Part shown: positions 1-8,346 of the stretch, one piece after another
Layout of the letters: each line of letters starts with the position of its first letter
Numbering within the stretch: the stretch's first letter is position 1
Source: Arthrobacter psychrochitiniphilus
Lineage (GTDB): Bacteria; Actinomycetota; Actinomycetes; Actinomycetales; Micrococcaceae
Direction: 5' to 3'
DNA: 64,000 bases
Assembly: GCF_003185915.1 (NCBI RefSeq)
Contig: NZ_QHLZ01000001.1
Span: 620,001-684,000 of the forward strand
Notes under the pieces: generated by a model
Databases searched by the model: none
What the model was told of the DNA's origin: nothing
The model's input: only the letters and a program-made list of their open reading frames with translations
Translations under genes and position numbers: made by a program

Positions 1-2
1 TT

Positions 3-182
3 GCAGTGCTGATAGTTGCCGCTTTCATCCAGACCCCGTGGGTCCCGCATGAAGCCATCATGACAACCCACGGCCCCGTCAGTGGCTATGTCCTCAGCGT
101 GGATTCGGGATATCTCAACGTTTTGACTGATGAACACGAGTTTGTCATTTTGAATAGCTCAGATGTGATTTCACGCAAATAG
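3..182 (+). CDS. C-terminal part of a hypothetical protein
   Basis: An open frame enters from the window edge and ends at TAG 180-182, giving about 59 residues. The visible part begins with a short hydrophobic stretch (AVLIVAAFIQ), then a small beta-rich tail containing SGYVLSVDSGYLNVL and ending VISRK. Small actinobacterial proteins with a membrane segment and a short C-terminal beta domain look like this, but I do not recognise the family. The start lies outside the window, so length and topology are unknown. The next gene begins 129 bases downstream. Confidence 0.5.
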   Translation, partial: AVLIVAAFIQTPWVPHEAIMTTHGPVSGYVLSVDSGYLNVLTDEHEFVILNSSDVISRK

Positions 183-311
183 CGCAGCACACTCAGGACG
201 GACCAAGGTAGCCAGGGTCAACTGTAGGTAATCCCAAGTGGTGCGCCTATCCTAGGCAAACAGGCAACGCCTGTATCCCTTGCACCCAGGACCGCCACCG
301 AAGGAGCACCC

Positions 312-1415
312 GTGACCACCACCCTCACTTACCGCCACCTCTTTGGCCCTGGCCCCAGCAATTGTTATCCGGAGGCGATCTCCGCTCTGGGTAATCCGGT
401 GCTGGGGCACCTTGATCCGCTCTTCCTGGAAATCATGGACAGCGCCTGCCAAGGCCTGCGTCAGGTCTGGGGAACCACCAACAGCCGCACCCTACCTCTC
501 AGTGGTACCGGTTCTGCCGGCATGGAAGCGGCGTTCGTGAACGCGGTAGGTCCGGGGGACGTTGCGGTGGTTGCCGTCAACGGCATGTTCGGTGCCCGCA
601 TGTGCGAGGTTGCCCGGCGCACTGGTGCACAAGTGGTGCGTGTGGAACATCCTTGGGGCACGCCCATTGACCCGGAACGCGTGGCCGCAGCCCATCCGAG
701 TCCCAAGGTCATTGCTGCGGTCCACGCAGAAACCTCCACCGGGGTGCTCTCTGACATTGCCGCTCTGGGTCAGCTCAAGGGCGATGCCCTCCTGATCGCC
801 GACGCCGTCACCTCCATCGGAGGCCTGGAACTGTACGCCGATAAGTGGGGCATTGACGTTGGCTATGCTGGCACACAAAAGTGCCTTGGCGTGCCGCCGG
901 GCTTGTCACCCTTCACCATTTCCGATGCCGCCTTTGAACTGCGCATCAAGGACCCGCAATCCTGGTATTTGGACCTGGGCCTGCTAGGTGGCTATGTGGG
1001 CAGTGCCAGCGGTAGCCGCCGCACCTATCATCACACCGCGCCGGTCACCATGATTGCCAGCCTTGAGGCTGGCGTAAACCGAGTCCTTCAAGAGGGGCTC
1101 GGCACAGTTCAGGCCCGTCATGTGGCCGCCGGCCTGGCACTTCAGGACGGTTTGGAAGAGATGGGCTTGGATCTGTTTGCCGCAGCAGGGAGCAGGCTCC
1201 CGAGCCTGACCACGGTCAAGGTGCCCGACGGCGTGGACTCGGCTGCCGTACGCGCCTACCTGCTGGAGCGATTCAACATTGAGATTGGTGCGGGGGTGGG
1301 TGAGTTCGCCTCCTCCGTGTGGCGAATTGGCATGATGGGGCCCAACGCCAACCCCGCATCCGTGACGCTGGTTCTTGGTGCTCTGAAGGAAGCCCTCGCC
1401 AAAGCAGGGCGCTGA
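312..1415 (+). CDS. PLP-dependent alanine-glyoxylate / serine-pyruvate type aminotransferase
   Basis: A 367-residue class V aminotransferase of the alanine-glyoxylate/serine-glyoxylate family, cytosolic, expected to move an amino group from alanine or serine to glyoxylate or pyruvate. The N-terminal FGPGPSN and the SGTGSAGMEA loop near residues 64-73 are typical. Asp164 in ADAVTS should hold the PLP pyridine nitrogen, and Lys190 in GTQK is the Schiff-base lysine. Length matches the family. The start is GTG at 312, with AAGGAG at 301-306 in front. It stands alone and is followed by a strong hairpin. The donor and acceptor cannot be fixed from sequence; phosphonate or purine-catabolic aminotransferases share this fold. 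Confidence 0.88.
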   Translation: MTTTLTYRHLFGPGPSNCYPEAISALGNPVLGHLDPLFLEIMDSACQGLRQVWGTTNSRTLPLSGTGSAGMEAAFVNAVGPGDVAVVAVNGMFGARMCEVARRTGAQVVRVEHPWGTPIDPERVAAAHPSPKVIAAVHAETSTGVLSDIAALGQLKGDALLIADAVTSIGGLELYADKWGIDVGYAGTQKCLGVPPGLSPFTISDAAFELRIKDPQSWYLDLGLLGGYVGSASGSRRTYHHTAPVTMIASLEAGVNRVLQEGLGTVQARHVAAGLALQDGLEEMGLDLFAAAGSRLPSLTTVKVPDGVDSAAVRAYLLERFNIEIGAGVGEFASSVWRIGMMGPNANPASVTLVLGALKEALAKAGR

Positions 1416-1421
1416 GAAGGA

Positions 1422-1467
1422 AAATGGCTGTGGCCCCCACCATTTTGTGGGTGCCACAGCCATTTTT
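1422..1467. terminator. Bidirectional rho-independent terminator
   Basis: The arms AAATGGCTGTGGC and GCCACAGCCATTT flank a short inner stem (CCCAC/GTGGG), with a T run on the plus side and an A run on the minus side. It sits between the convergent aminotransferase and the decayed F5/8C gene and can serve both. Confidence 0.85.
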
Positions 1468-1484
1468 AGTACCTATTTCTTGTT

Positions 1485-3620
1485 CTAGTGACTACGTCGC
1501 TGCCTGCTGCGGTTCCGTGTAACCACCACCCCCAGTCCGGCTAGCAGCATCAGGCCTGCGAAGGCTGCCAAGACTTGCAGCCTTGAATCGAGCCCCGCGC
1601 TGGCCAAATCATCCACGCCGGCACCTGACGGGGTACTCGAAGCTGGAGCACTCGAGGCCTGCGATCCGCCGGCGGCGGGCGTTGCGGCACCAGTGGTTGG
1701 ACTACCGCCCGGAGTGGTGGCAGGAGACCGGTGACCATGCCATTGGCGTCTACGGAGGCAACAGGCTCTTCACCGGCCACGGCTTGAACCTCCCATGTGG
1801 CTTCCACAGCAGCAAACGCGGCCGGGCTACCTGTAGCAGCCAGCTGAACCGTATCTCCCGGATGAGCAATATTGTTCGCTGACCGCTGCAGCATTCCGGT
1901 CTCTTGAGTCACGTCCACAGCCGCTAGCCGCTGCGGCAATGGCGCATTCGCACCCAGGACACGCAGCTCAGAGATGGCATGGCAACCCAGAGTGTCGTTC
2001 GCCAGCCTGCCAGCGCTCATTACGAACCTGACCTTTTTGGTAGTCACTGCACCGAATTGCACCACATTCTTTCCTTGTGCCGGCTGGGCCGGTGTTGCTG
2101 TTGCAGCAGGAACGTCCTTCCAAGTGGCACCATCCAAGTACTGAACCTTCACCGCCGCAGGTGCTGCAGCCCCGGAATCAACGAACGCGTAAAACTCTGC
2201 GGCAGAGACTCTCCTTGCTGCGCCAAAGTCAACCGTGATGGTGTCCTCGGCACGTGGGGCTGCAATCCAGTTGGTCCAGAGGTTCTTTGTCTCTCCGCTG
2301 CTGGCGTTGGCAATGATGCCGTCATTGACCTTGCTGAGCGAGTCTCCGCCGCCTGCGTTGGAATACGTTGCCGTAACAATGGTCTTCGGGTTCGCCGAGG
2401 CCAAGGCTAAGTTGCGGTTTAGTTCGCCGGCGTAGCCGGCCACGTTTTCCAGCCCGGCAAACTCTTCAGTACCCACACCGGTGAACTTCACCCGGATGTG
2501 ACGTGCGGACACGGTGGAGCTGAACGTCAACGAACCGGTGGAGCTGGCAGTCGCAGGAACAGCATTCCAAGCAGTTCCATCCAAGGAGGTTTCAACCTGG
2601 AAATTCGGGGCTGAATCCTTCGCCAACGTCACGTCAATGCCGTTGAGGTCAAACACGGCACCAAGATCTGCACTCCACATGGGTGCGCTCTCCCCCTTAG
2701 CCGAATGCCAGGCAGTAGCTTCTGCGGTGTCATTGCCCAAGGCTGCAGCGGCCCCGTCTGCTGATGAGGTTGCTGTGCTGGACTTGCGTGCCACCACGTC
2801 AGCCACGGGGAAGCCAAGTGTCTCGAAGTTGTACATGCCCACGGGTGATTCATCGGTTGAACCGCCCACAATGGAAATGCGCACATACCGGGCCACTGCA
2901 CTGAATGCGTCCTGGCTCTCATTCCCCGCCACAGTATTGGAGCTCTTGTCCGCGACCGTGTAGTAATTTTCCCCGTCATTGGAAACTTCAATGGTGTATT
3001 GGTAAGCCTTGCTGCCATCGAGCCATGTCACCAAGGTAGAAGTGAGCTGGTGGCGGGCACCCAAGTCCACTGACCACCAGGTGTTCCCTCCACGGCCGCC
3101 TTGCCAGTATTGCGCCGGGTTGCCATTACTAGCCACGGCCGGCTCATGTCCTGGTGCAAAGTTGGAGGCCATCACACCGAGCTTTTCCTGGACAATGTCC
3201 AAGGACGCAGGGGCAGAACTTTCCGATCCCAACAGTTTGAACTCGGCCACCCCGGCCACACCGCTGGCAGCATTTTCCGGGAACACCACACGTACGTAGC
3301 ATCCGGACCGCAGCCAGTTATCAATCACCTTCTCGGCAGCGTCATGGTTCCCGGATTTATCCAGTGCCGTGTCCCAGACAATGCCGTCTTCGGAATACTG
3401 GATCAGGTATGGGTAGGCTCCCGTTTAGTCCCAGACCAGCGTGGAGCCGGTCAGATCATGGCGCTTCTTCAAATCAAGTATCAGCCAGGAGGTTCCTTCC
3501 GCCGGACCGGACTTCCAAGAGGTGCCAAGGTTCTGATCCACGGCAGCCCCAGCGGTGGTTCCTGCTGCGGAGCTCGAAGCGGTTGCGGTTGAGCCGATGG
3601 CCACGTTGGTTCCGGAGGCC
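1485..3620 (-). pseudogene. Decayed wall-anchored protein with F5/8 type C domains (3' part of a large glycosidase-like gene)
   Basis: Reading on the minus strand from about 3620 to TAG at 1487-1485, the sequence encodes three or four discoidin-like (F5/8 type C) carbohydrate-binding domains, with motifs such as WWSVDLGARHQLTS, YTIEVSNDGENYYTV and ARYVRISI. An Ig-like segment, a Pro/Ser/Thr stalk and a C-terminal LASAG - hydrophobic helix - RNRSRQRR tail follow, which resembles a sortase sorting signal. Three lesions are visible. The 5' end is missing, because the frame stops abruptly at the junction near 3620 and no catalytic domain remains. An in-frame TAA lies at 3425-3427 inside a discoidin domain. 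A frameshift near 1721-1735 separates the Ig domain from the stalk. Such domain strings usually hang on secreted glycoside hydrolases, so this is probably the tail of one. The longest uninterrupted frame is 1550-3328. Confidence 0.8.
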
Positions 3621-3628
3621 CGCCTCCG
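3613..3628. repeat. Perfect 7-bp inverted repeat at the junction of two truncated genes
   Basis: CGGAGGC (3613-3619), two spacer bases, then GCCTCCG (3622-3628). It lies exactly where the minus-strand F5/8C coding sequence stops making sense and the plus-strand GH20 coding sequence begins, so it may mark the recombination point. Confidence 0.6.
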
Positions 3629-5134
3629 ATATTTACACCTCCTGGCGTCCAGGGGTCTTCCCCAACAAGGATTGGACCGTACCGGCAGCCCAGAAGGCCC
3701 AGACGTACCCCGAACCCAGCCCGGACTGGATCACGGGATCCTCCTTTGCTATTTGGAGCGATGCACCGGCACGGCAAACTGAAGAACAAGTCACTGCTGG
3801 TATTCGGCTTCCCCTGCGTGCCATGGCTGAGCGTGTCTGGAACCCGAGCGGCTCCACCGCCAGCTACGCGGATTGGTTGGCACGGGTTGAAGCCATAGGC
3901 ACCCAGCCTGCTGCTGCCGACTTGTCCACAGCACCGGCTCTGGAATTGACCAAGACAGCAACCGCCACCCGCGCAGGATCTTCCGTTACTGGCGACCTTG
4001 AGGAAGGAGATGAGATTTCTTGGCAGGTACTGGCCACTAATACCGGTTCCACCGCCGTAAAGGCCACAGTCAGCGATGACCTTAGCGATGTCCTGGATGA
4101 AGTGAGCCTGACAGTGGCACCCACCGTGGCGATCACTGATGCGGACGGCACCGTGGTGCGTGAGCCCGGTATCAACGCGGCGTTCAAAAGGTCCGTGACC
4201 GCTTCCGGGCAAGAGGTAGCCAATCAGTGGGGGCCTGCTCTCGCTGTGGATGGCATCACGAGCGGACCATCCGGCGCCCAAGGTTCGCGTTGGTCTTCCA
4301 ACGGAGCGGATGATGCGTGGCTCGCCGTGGAATTGGCTGAGCCCACCATGGTTGATCACGTGAGTATTTATTGGGAAGAGGCTTGTGCAGCCAAGTACCG
4401 CATCGATGTCTCAACGGACGGCGTCGTGTGGGTCCCGGCCACGGCAGAGATCACACCGGTCTGCGGCAGCGTGGACCGGCAATCCCTGACAGTGACCGAG
4501 CGGGTCTCCTTTGTCCGCATGCAGGGCCTGGACCGTACTCCTATTGGCGGCAAGAAATACGGGATGTCCCTGTGGGAAATGCAGGTCTGGACCGGTCCTG
4601 AGCGCGGCGCCATCACCAACCCGGCACTCCTCGATGAGGCTCTGTTGACCTGGGCGGGTCTGTTGGAGCCCGGACACACAGCAACCTTGGAATACCGTGG
4701 CGTGGTCACTGACGCGGGCAATGGCAGCATCCTCAAATAGGGCAACTCTGAGCTCTCCGTACTACCCCGGTTTCAGTGTCAAAGCCAGCACAGAGAATGT
4801 TTTGGCAGTTGATGAGCCCACAGTCGAGCCAACAGTGGAGTCCTCCAATAAGCCGACAGTGGAGCCGACTATGCTCCCCAGTGACGAGTCCACCGATAAG
4901 CCCACGGTGGAGCCCAGCGATAAGCCGAGCGAAACAGCGGTAGCCAGCGCCACGCCGTCGTCCTCGGTGACCACAGGCACGTCCCCGGCACCTGAGACGA
5001 GCCAGGCGGCCTCGGAAGGCGATGGCCTCGCCAGCACGGGCGCCAACGCGGGCACATTGTTCGGCGCAGCCCTATTCCTGATGGGTGTTGGAGTACTCTT
5101 CATCCTCCGGCGCAGGAAAGCCAGCCATAACTAG
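3621..5134 (+). pseudogene. Decayed GH20 beta-hexosaminidase, C-terminal part with F5/8C domain and LASTG anchor
   Basis: From about 3625 the plus strand reads as the end of a GH20 catalytic barrel (SDIYTSWRPG, then FAIWSDAPARQTEEQVTAG and RAMAERVWNP, a typical GH20 C-terminal helix pattern). A DUF11/Ig-like segment split by an inserted discoidin (F5/8C) domain follows, then a Pro/Glu/Ser/Thr stalk with repeated PTVEPT/DKPTVEPS units. The protein ends in LASTG, a hydrophobic helix and RRRKASHN, a class-E-type sortase signal. The N-terminal two thirds, including signal peptide and catalytic Asp-Glu pair, are missing. The frame closes at TAG 4738-4740, while the stalk and anchor continue one frame over to TAG 5132-5134, so a frameshift lies near 4720-4740. 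The ATG at 3364 that opens the longest frame lies inside antisense discoidin sequence and is not a real start. Confidence 0.82.
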
Positions 5135-5159
5135 CAGGCAGGCGCAGAACTAGACGCTA

Positions 5160-5191
5160 TTGGCGGCTGTCCCATCCGGGACGGCCGCCAA
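5160..5191. terminator. Hairpin between convergent genes
   Basis: TTGGCGGCTGTCCC and GGGACGGCCGCCAA form a long stem around ATCC. No strong T run follows, but the position between two convergent genes fits a bidirectional terminator. Confidence 0.65.
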
Positions 5192-5214
5192 CAGTGTCTA
5201 AGCGTCAATATTGT

Positions 5215-5973
5215 TTACGGACGGGATTCGAGCATCGTCTGGACGGTTTCCTTGGCAGCGCATTCCATGGACCGCTTGCCAGTGTGGCCGGCAATAATGT
5301 TGAACTCTTCCGGCAGCGTCCCTGATTCATTGCATAGAGTCACTCGGATCACAGTTCGGAGAGGTTTGCGGTAACTGCCCCGGAGCGGAATCCGGCGGCG
5401 CACCACGGACAACTGCTCAATGTTCTTCCAAGGCAATTGCCACACAGACGTAATGCCCGGAACACGGCACCAAAAGCTCATTCCGGAGCTGTCAGTGGAA
5501 ATGGCCACGCCGGGGCGGGCCTGCGTGTCATCAGGGACCAGAGAAACGCCTAGTGCCGGGATTGGTGTGTGGGGAGAAAAGAAGGTGCCCGCAGAGCCGT
5601 AGACGCAAGTATTTGGAGCCAGCGCTTGAACGTCGCTGCAGAGCCGGGAAAGATCCTTCTTCGCACGGGCGTTGATGGCCATCCAAGAAGCACCGCCAGC
5701 AACAATGATCGTTACGGCCAGCAGAATCAACGCCTTAGCCGCAAGATGTTCGCGCTGGCCGGACCCCACAAGTATCACGAGAATGGCAGCACCCACGGCT
5801 ACAGTGACGGCAGCGCTCACTACCGCTCTCAAAATGGTGCGTAGCCAATCAGCCCGCCTCGCCTTGCCAATACTGCGTTGTTGCTCAACCATTCCCAGCC
5901 TACCGTCAAACATTGCTCTCATCTTCGCCACGTCACCGCGTGGCGAGTGCCGCTCCAGTGTAACGGGAACCAA
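5215..5973 (-). CDS. Hypothetical membrane protein with two N-terminal helices
   Basis: A protein of up to 252 residues. After a basic N-terminus there are two hydrophobic segments (about residues 50-71 and 80-100), then a soluble domain of about 150 residues that contains the pattern SVWQLPWKNIEQLSVV and ends near ETVQTMLESRP. The soluble part could be a small beta-domain on the inner membrane face, but I do not recognise a family. The start is uncertain: the ATG codons at residues 18, 21 and 28 are also possible, and no clear ribosome binding site distinguishes them. It is divergent from the gene at 6020 and ends next to a hairpin. Confidence 0.65.
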   Translation of the reverse strand: MVPVTLERHSPRGDVAKMRAMFDGRLGMVEQQRSIGKARRADWLRTILRAVVSAAVTVAVGAAILVILVGSGQREHLAAKALILLAVTIIVAGGASWMAINARAKKDLSRLCSDVQALAPNTCVYGSAGTFFSPHTPIPALGVSLVPDDTQARPGVAISTDSSGMSFWCRVPGITSVWQLPWKNIEQLSVVRRRIPLRGSYRKPLRTVIRVTLCNESGTLPEEFNIIAGHTGKRSMECAAKETVQTMLESRP

Positions 5974-6019
5974 CAGCGCTCACCGGACGTGGTTGGATGG
6001 GCTTTATGGAGATTTCCAC

Positions 6020-6502
6020 ATGAGCGATCATTCAAGCGCCGGCGCCAGCATCATCATTGCCGACTTCGTCAACATCGACGCGGCCGGAAAGGTCAATATC
6101 ATTGGTGGCGGGATCCAATTCCTAGGCTTTGACCCCGACACCGGAATGAGCGCACCGTTCTCACTCTTTGTGAGCGTCACCGTCAGTATTCCCGCCTTCG
6201 ATTCAACCCAAGCCGTGGTGGAGGTGGCACTTGTGGACACTGACGGCCGTCCCGTCTCAGTACCGGCAAGCGAGGGCCCCAACGTGTTGCACTTCAAACA
6301 GCAAGTGGACTTCCGGCACACCATGGCTCCTAACATGCAGCCGCCACCCATGGGCTTCCCGGGCTGCTCCAACGTGGTGCTGAACTTCCCGGGCGGGTTG
6401 CCGTTGCCCACGGGCTCCACCTATGAATGGGTTGTGATGCTCGACGGCGCACGGCTCTCCTCCAGCACCTTCTTCGTGCCGGGGATTGCTGACGGCCAAT
6501 AG
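6020..6502 (+). CDS. Hypothetical protein resembling the DUF6941 family
   Basis: A 160-residue soluble beta-rich protein. The N-terminal pattern ADFVNIDAAGKVNIIGGG, followed by alternating hydrophobic strands and ending SSTFFVPG, recalls DUF6941-type proteins, which have no assigned role. The ATG at 6020 is preceded by GGAG at 6008-6011 with good spacing; longer upstream readings have no ribosome binding site and overlap the divergent gene. There is no signal peptide or membrane helix. A stem-loop overlaps the stop codon. The family assignment is from memory of the pattern and is tentative. Confidence 0.75.
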   Translation: MSDHSSAGASIIIADFVNIDAAGKVNIIGGGIQFLGFDPDTGMSAPFSLFVSVTVSIPAFDSTQAVVEVALVDTDGRPVSVPASEGPNVLHFKQQVDFRHTMAPNMQPPPMGFPGCSNVVLNFPGGLPLPTGSTYEWVVMLDGARLSSSTFFVPGIADGQ

Positions 6503-6519
6503 CGCCTCAGTGCTATTGG
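6496..6519 (+). terminator. Stem-loop overlapping the stop codon
   Basis: CCAATAGC (6496-6503), eight loop bases, then GCTATTGG (6512-6519): a perfect 8-bp stem that includes the TAG stop of the preceding gene. No long T run follows, so it may be a weak terminator or an RNA 3'-end stabiliser. Confidence 0.45.
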
Positions 6520-6624
6520 GCGCGGACGGGCCCGGCATTGCTTGCCGTAACCTGCGGATCCGCTGGCGGTGTCCAGTCCCCGGCAGGCCTAGCCCTGGCC
6601 GCGCGGCAGGCGTTAGTGTGAAGC

Positions 6625-6792
6625 ATGAGCAAGCATCCAGATTTTGATGACAGCGAACTAATTCACGAGCCTACAACGCCGGACCGGCTGGCTGAGGTTT
6701 ATTCCGAGATGGTGACCCCGGACATCGCAGAGATGAACGATCACGCAGCCACCCTGGAGGAAGAAGCCAAGAGAGAGCCGGATCGGCTCTAG
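6625..6792 (+). CDS. Small acidic hypothetical protein
   Basis: A 55-residue protein from ATG 6625 to TAG 6790-6792, beginning MSKHPDFDDSELIHEP and ending KREPDRL. It is strongly acidic (many Asp and Glu), probably mainly helical in the second half, and has no membrane segment. Codon use is similar to neighbouring genes. There is no clear AGGAG ahead of the start, so translation is plausible rather than certain. The family is not recognised. Confidence 0.5.
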   Translation: MSKHPDFDDSELIHEPTTPDRLAEVYSEMVTPDIAEMNDHAATLEEEAKREPDRL

Positions 6793-6823
6793 CAAGATCC
6801 TGACCCGGCTGGCATTCTTCTTC

Positions 6824-6853
6824 TGAGCCTCTGAGCACTGAGCCTCTGAGCAC
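6824..6853 (+). repeat. Tandem 15-bp duplication
   Basis: TGAGCCTCTGAGCAC occurs twice back to back (6824-6838 and 6839-6853), in non-coding sequence between two small genes. Each unit itself contains two TGAGC words. Confidence 0.85.
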
Positions 6854-6969
6854 TGGCTCGGGTGGCAGCAGCATGAGTGAACCTTTCACGGCTTGCAGTG
6901 TTACGGCCCAGCTAGTAAGGACTCGATGGGGGGACTGCTTTGATGGGTCTGCTCGCGTAGTGTTATTGG

Positions 6970-7200
6970 ATGCGACCCAACCATGGAATGTTCAGCTGGA
7001 AAACGACGCGCTTGCTCTTCTCCATTGGGAGTTTCGTTGCCATGGCTGGAATTCTCCGACTCGTGACTGCGGGCTCGTGGGTGTACATCTTGTTCGTCCT
7101 GCTCGGGCTTGCTCTCGTGGCCCTGTCCACCCGCGGTCCATGGGATAGCGAAGCCAGCGGGCGCAATCGTTCCGTTGTGGGATTTCGGGTCCGTCAGTAG
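6970..7200 (+). CDS. Small membrane protein, hypothetical
   Basis: A 76-residue protein with two hydrophobic helices (roughly residues 14-34, LLFSIGSFVAMAGILRL, and 36-52, WVYILFVLLGLALVAL) and a polar C-terminal tail. The hydrophobic pattern makes this frame more credible than the overlapping frame that starts at 6873. The start could also be ATG 6988, since neither has a strong ribosome binding site. Family not recognised; likely a two-helix inner-membrane protein. Confidence 0.5.
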   Translation: MRPNHGMFSWKTTRLLFSIGSFVAMAGILRLVTAGSWVYILFVLLGLALVALSTRGPWDSEASGRNRSVVGFRVRQ

Positions 7201-7696
7201 CAAGGCAGCATCAACGGACGCACGTCATTGCGCCAAGAGAAAAGAACTCTAGGGTTTTATTCGCCTTCTGGGAACGAGGGCGAACGGTCATGGCAGCGGA
7301 GGTGTCAGTGGCCCCCTTGAGGTGCACTCCCGCAGTTTAGACGGACCACCGGAAAATCCTGCGACATTGACTGGCTCATGGAACACGACTGGCTGGGGCG
7401 TGGGGATGCCATGGCCTTGGTGCAGGTGATCAAGAACGGTCCCTCGATCAGTGAGAAGCACGTTGGCACGGGCGGAGTTCGCCCAGACCAGATGAGCGAA
7501 CTCTAGCTGGATGGGAAAAATAGCCGGGCGCTCTCACCGGCTCCTATCCTTCCCCTGTGCCGGGGTCAGCGATGTGAGTACGCAAACGGCCCCGGCCCAC
7601 CGTTGACGGGTCCACCGCAGAACATCTGGCCGTATTGCGCCTTTGAGTACTTGCTTCCCACACCTTGCCCACCACCTCTGGCATTCTTGAAGTACC
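7201..7696. other. Intergenic stretch without a recognisable gene
   Basis: About 500 bases. A 42-codon frame (ATG 7378 to TAG 7504-7506, starting MEHDWLGRGD) is present, but it has no ribosome binding site and no recognised relative. It could be a gene remnant. No hairpin terminator or repeat stands out. Confidence 0.4.
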
Positions 7697-8281
7697 ATGG
7701 CAGCTACTCCGCGCACCCCACAAACACTCATCTACTCCACACCAACTCGGGTTCTAGGTGCGGTGACGTGGACATTGTGCATCTTTTTGTCAGTGAATCT
7801 GATCCTGACCGGAACGGTGCAAGCCATTTGGGGATTTTTGCCATGGCTGCTGCTGGTTGGCTGGACCATCTACATTCTGTTGTGGCGCCCCTGCCTACAA
7901 ATCACCTCCGACAGCATTCTGGTCCGCAATATTCTGCGCGAGCACACCATCCCCTTCAGCGAGCTCACCGCCGTCCGCGTCCTGCAAACCACCAGCTTTG
8001 ACACCACCGCGGGAAGGATTCCCAGTTGGGGAGCCCCCAGCACCGGAAAACTGGGCCCCCGCGCCCTCACCATCCCGCACACCAAGGTTGTCATTCAGGC
8101 GGCGTGGGACGCCTGGGAACTGCGGCAACCAGAGATGGACGACGGCGCGGCCGCCTCCGCGCCCCACCGCCCAACCGCTCAGCCCCACCCACCAACAGCG
8201 GTGACCCGGCGCTGGAACGTGGTCCCCGTCGTCGTAGGTGTCTTGAGCGTAGGGCTGGTTCTTGCCAGCGTGCTGAGCTAA
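7697..8281 (+). CDS. Bacterial PH-domain (bPH_6-like) membrane protein
   Basis: A 194-residue membrane protein. Two hydrophobic helices (about residues 19-40 and 44-62) are followed by LWRPCLQITSDSILVRNILR and IPFSELTAVRV, the characteristic start of the bacterial pleckstrin-homology-like domain found behind two helices in actinobacteria. A Pro/Ala/Thr-rich linker leads to a third helix at the C-terminus (VVPVVVGVLSVGLVLASVL). The start ATG 7697 is preceded only by a weak GA-rich stretch. These proteins are common single-copy inner-membrane proteins of unknown role. It ends just before a bidirectional terminator. Confidence 0.8.
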   Translation: MAATPRTPQTLIYSTPTRVLGAVTWTLCIFLSVNLILTGTVQAIWGFLPWLLLVGWTIYILLWRPCLQITSDSILVRNILREHTIPFSELTAVRVLQTTSFDTTAGRIPSWGAPSTGKLGPRALTIPHTKVVIQAAWDAWELRQPEMDDGAAASAPHRPTAQPHPPTAVTRRWNVVPVVVGVLSVGLVLASVLS

Positions 8282-8284
8282 GCC

Positions 8285-8324
8285 AAAAGCCCGGCCCACC
8301 CATGAAGGGTGAGGCCGGGCCTTT
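8285..8324. terminator. Bidirectional terminator
   Basis: AAAA, then GCCCGGCC (8289-8296), a loop with an inner ACCC/GGGT stem, then GGCCGGGC (8313-8320) and CTTTG. It separates the convergent PH-domain gene and the ABC binding-protein gene. Confidence 0.85.
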
Positions 8325-8346
8325 GTTGAGCTTGAAGCGGGTTGGG

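Noticed and set aside
3364..3620. Start of a plus-strand gene at ATG 3364 leading into the GH20 sequence
   Set aside because: The first 85 codons are the antisense of a readable discoidin domain and lack protein-like composition; the frame is open only by chance.
3481..4359. Long minus-strand frame antisense to the GH20 remnant
   Set aside because: It is rich in Gly/Arg/Pro, has no ribosome binding site and mirrors a recognisable plus-strand domain.
6873..7148. 91-residue plus-strand frame
   Set aside because: The overlapping frame at 6970-7200 has two convincing membrane helices; this one has no recognisable pattern.
7378..7506. 42-codon frame in the 500-base gap
   Set aside because: No ribosome binding site, no known relative; kept only as a note in the intergenic entry.
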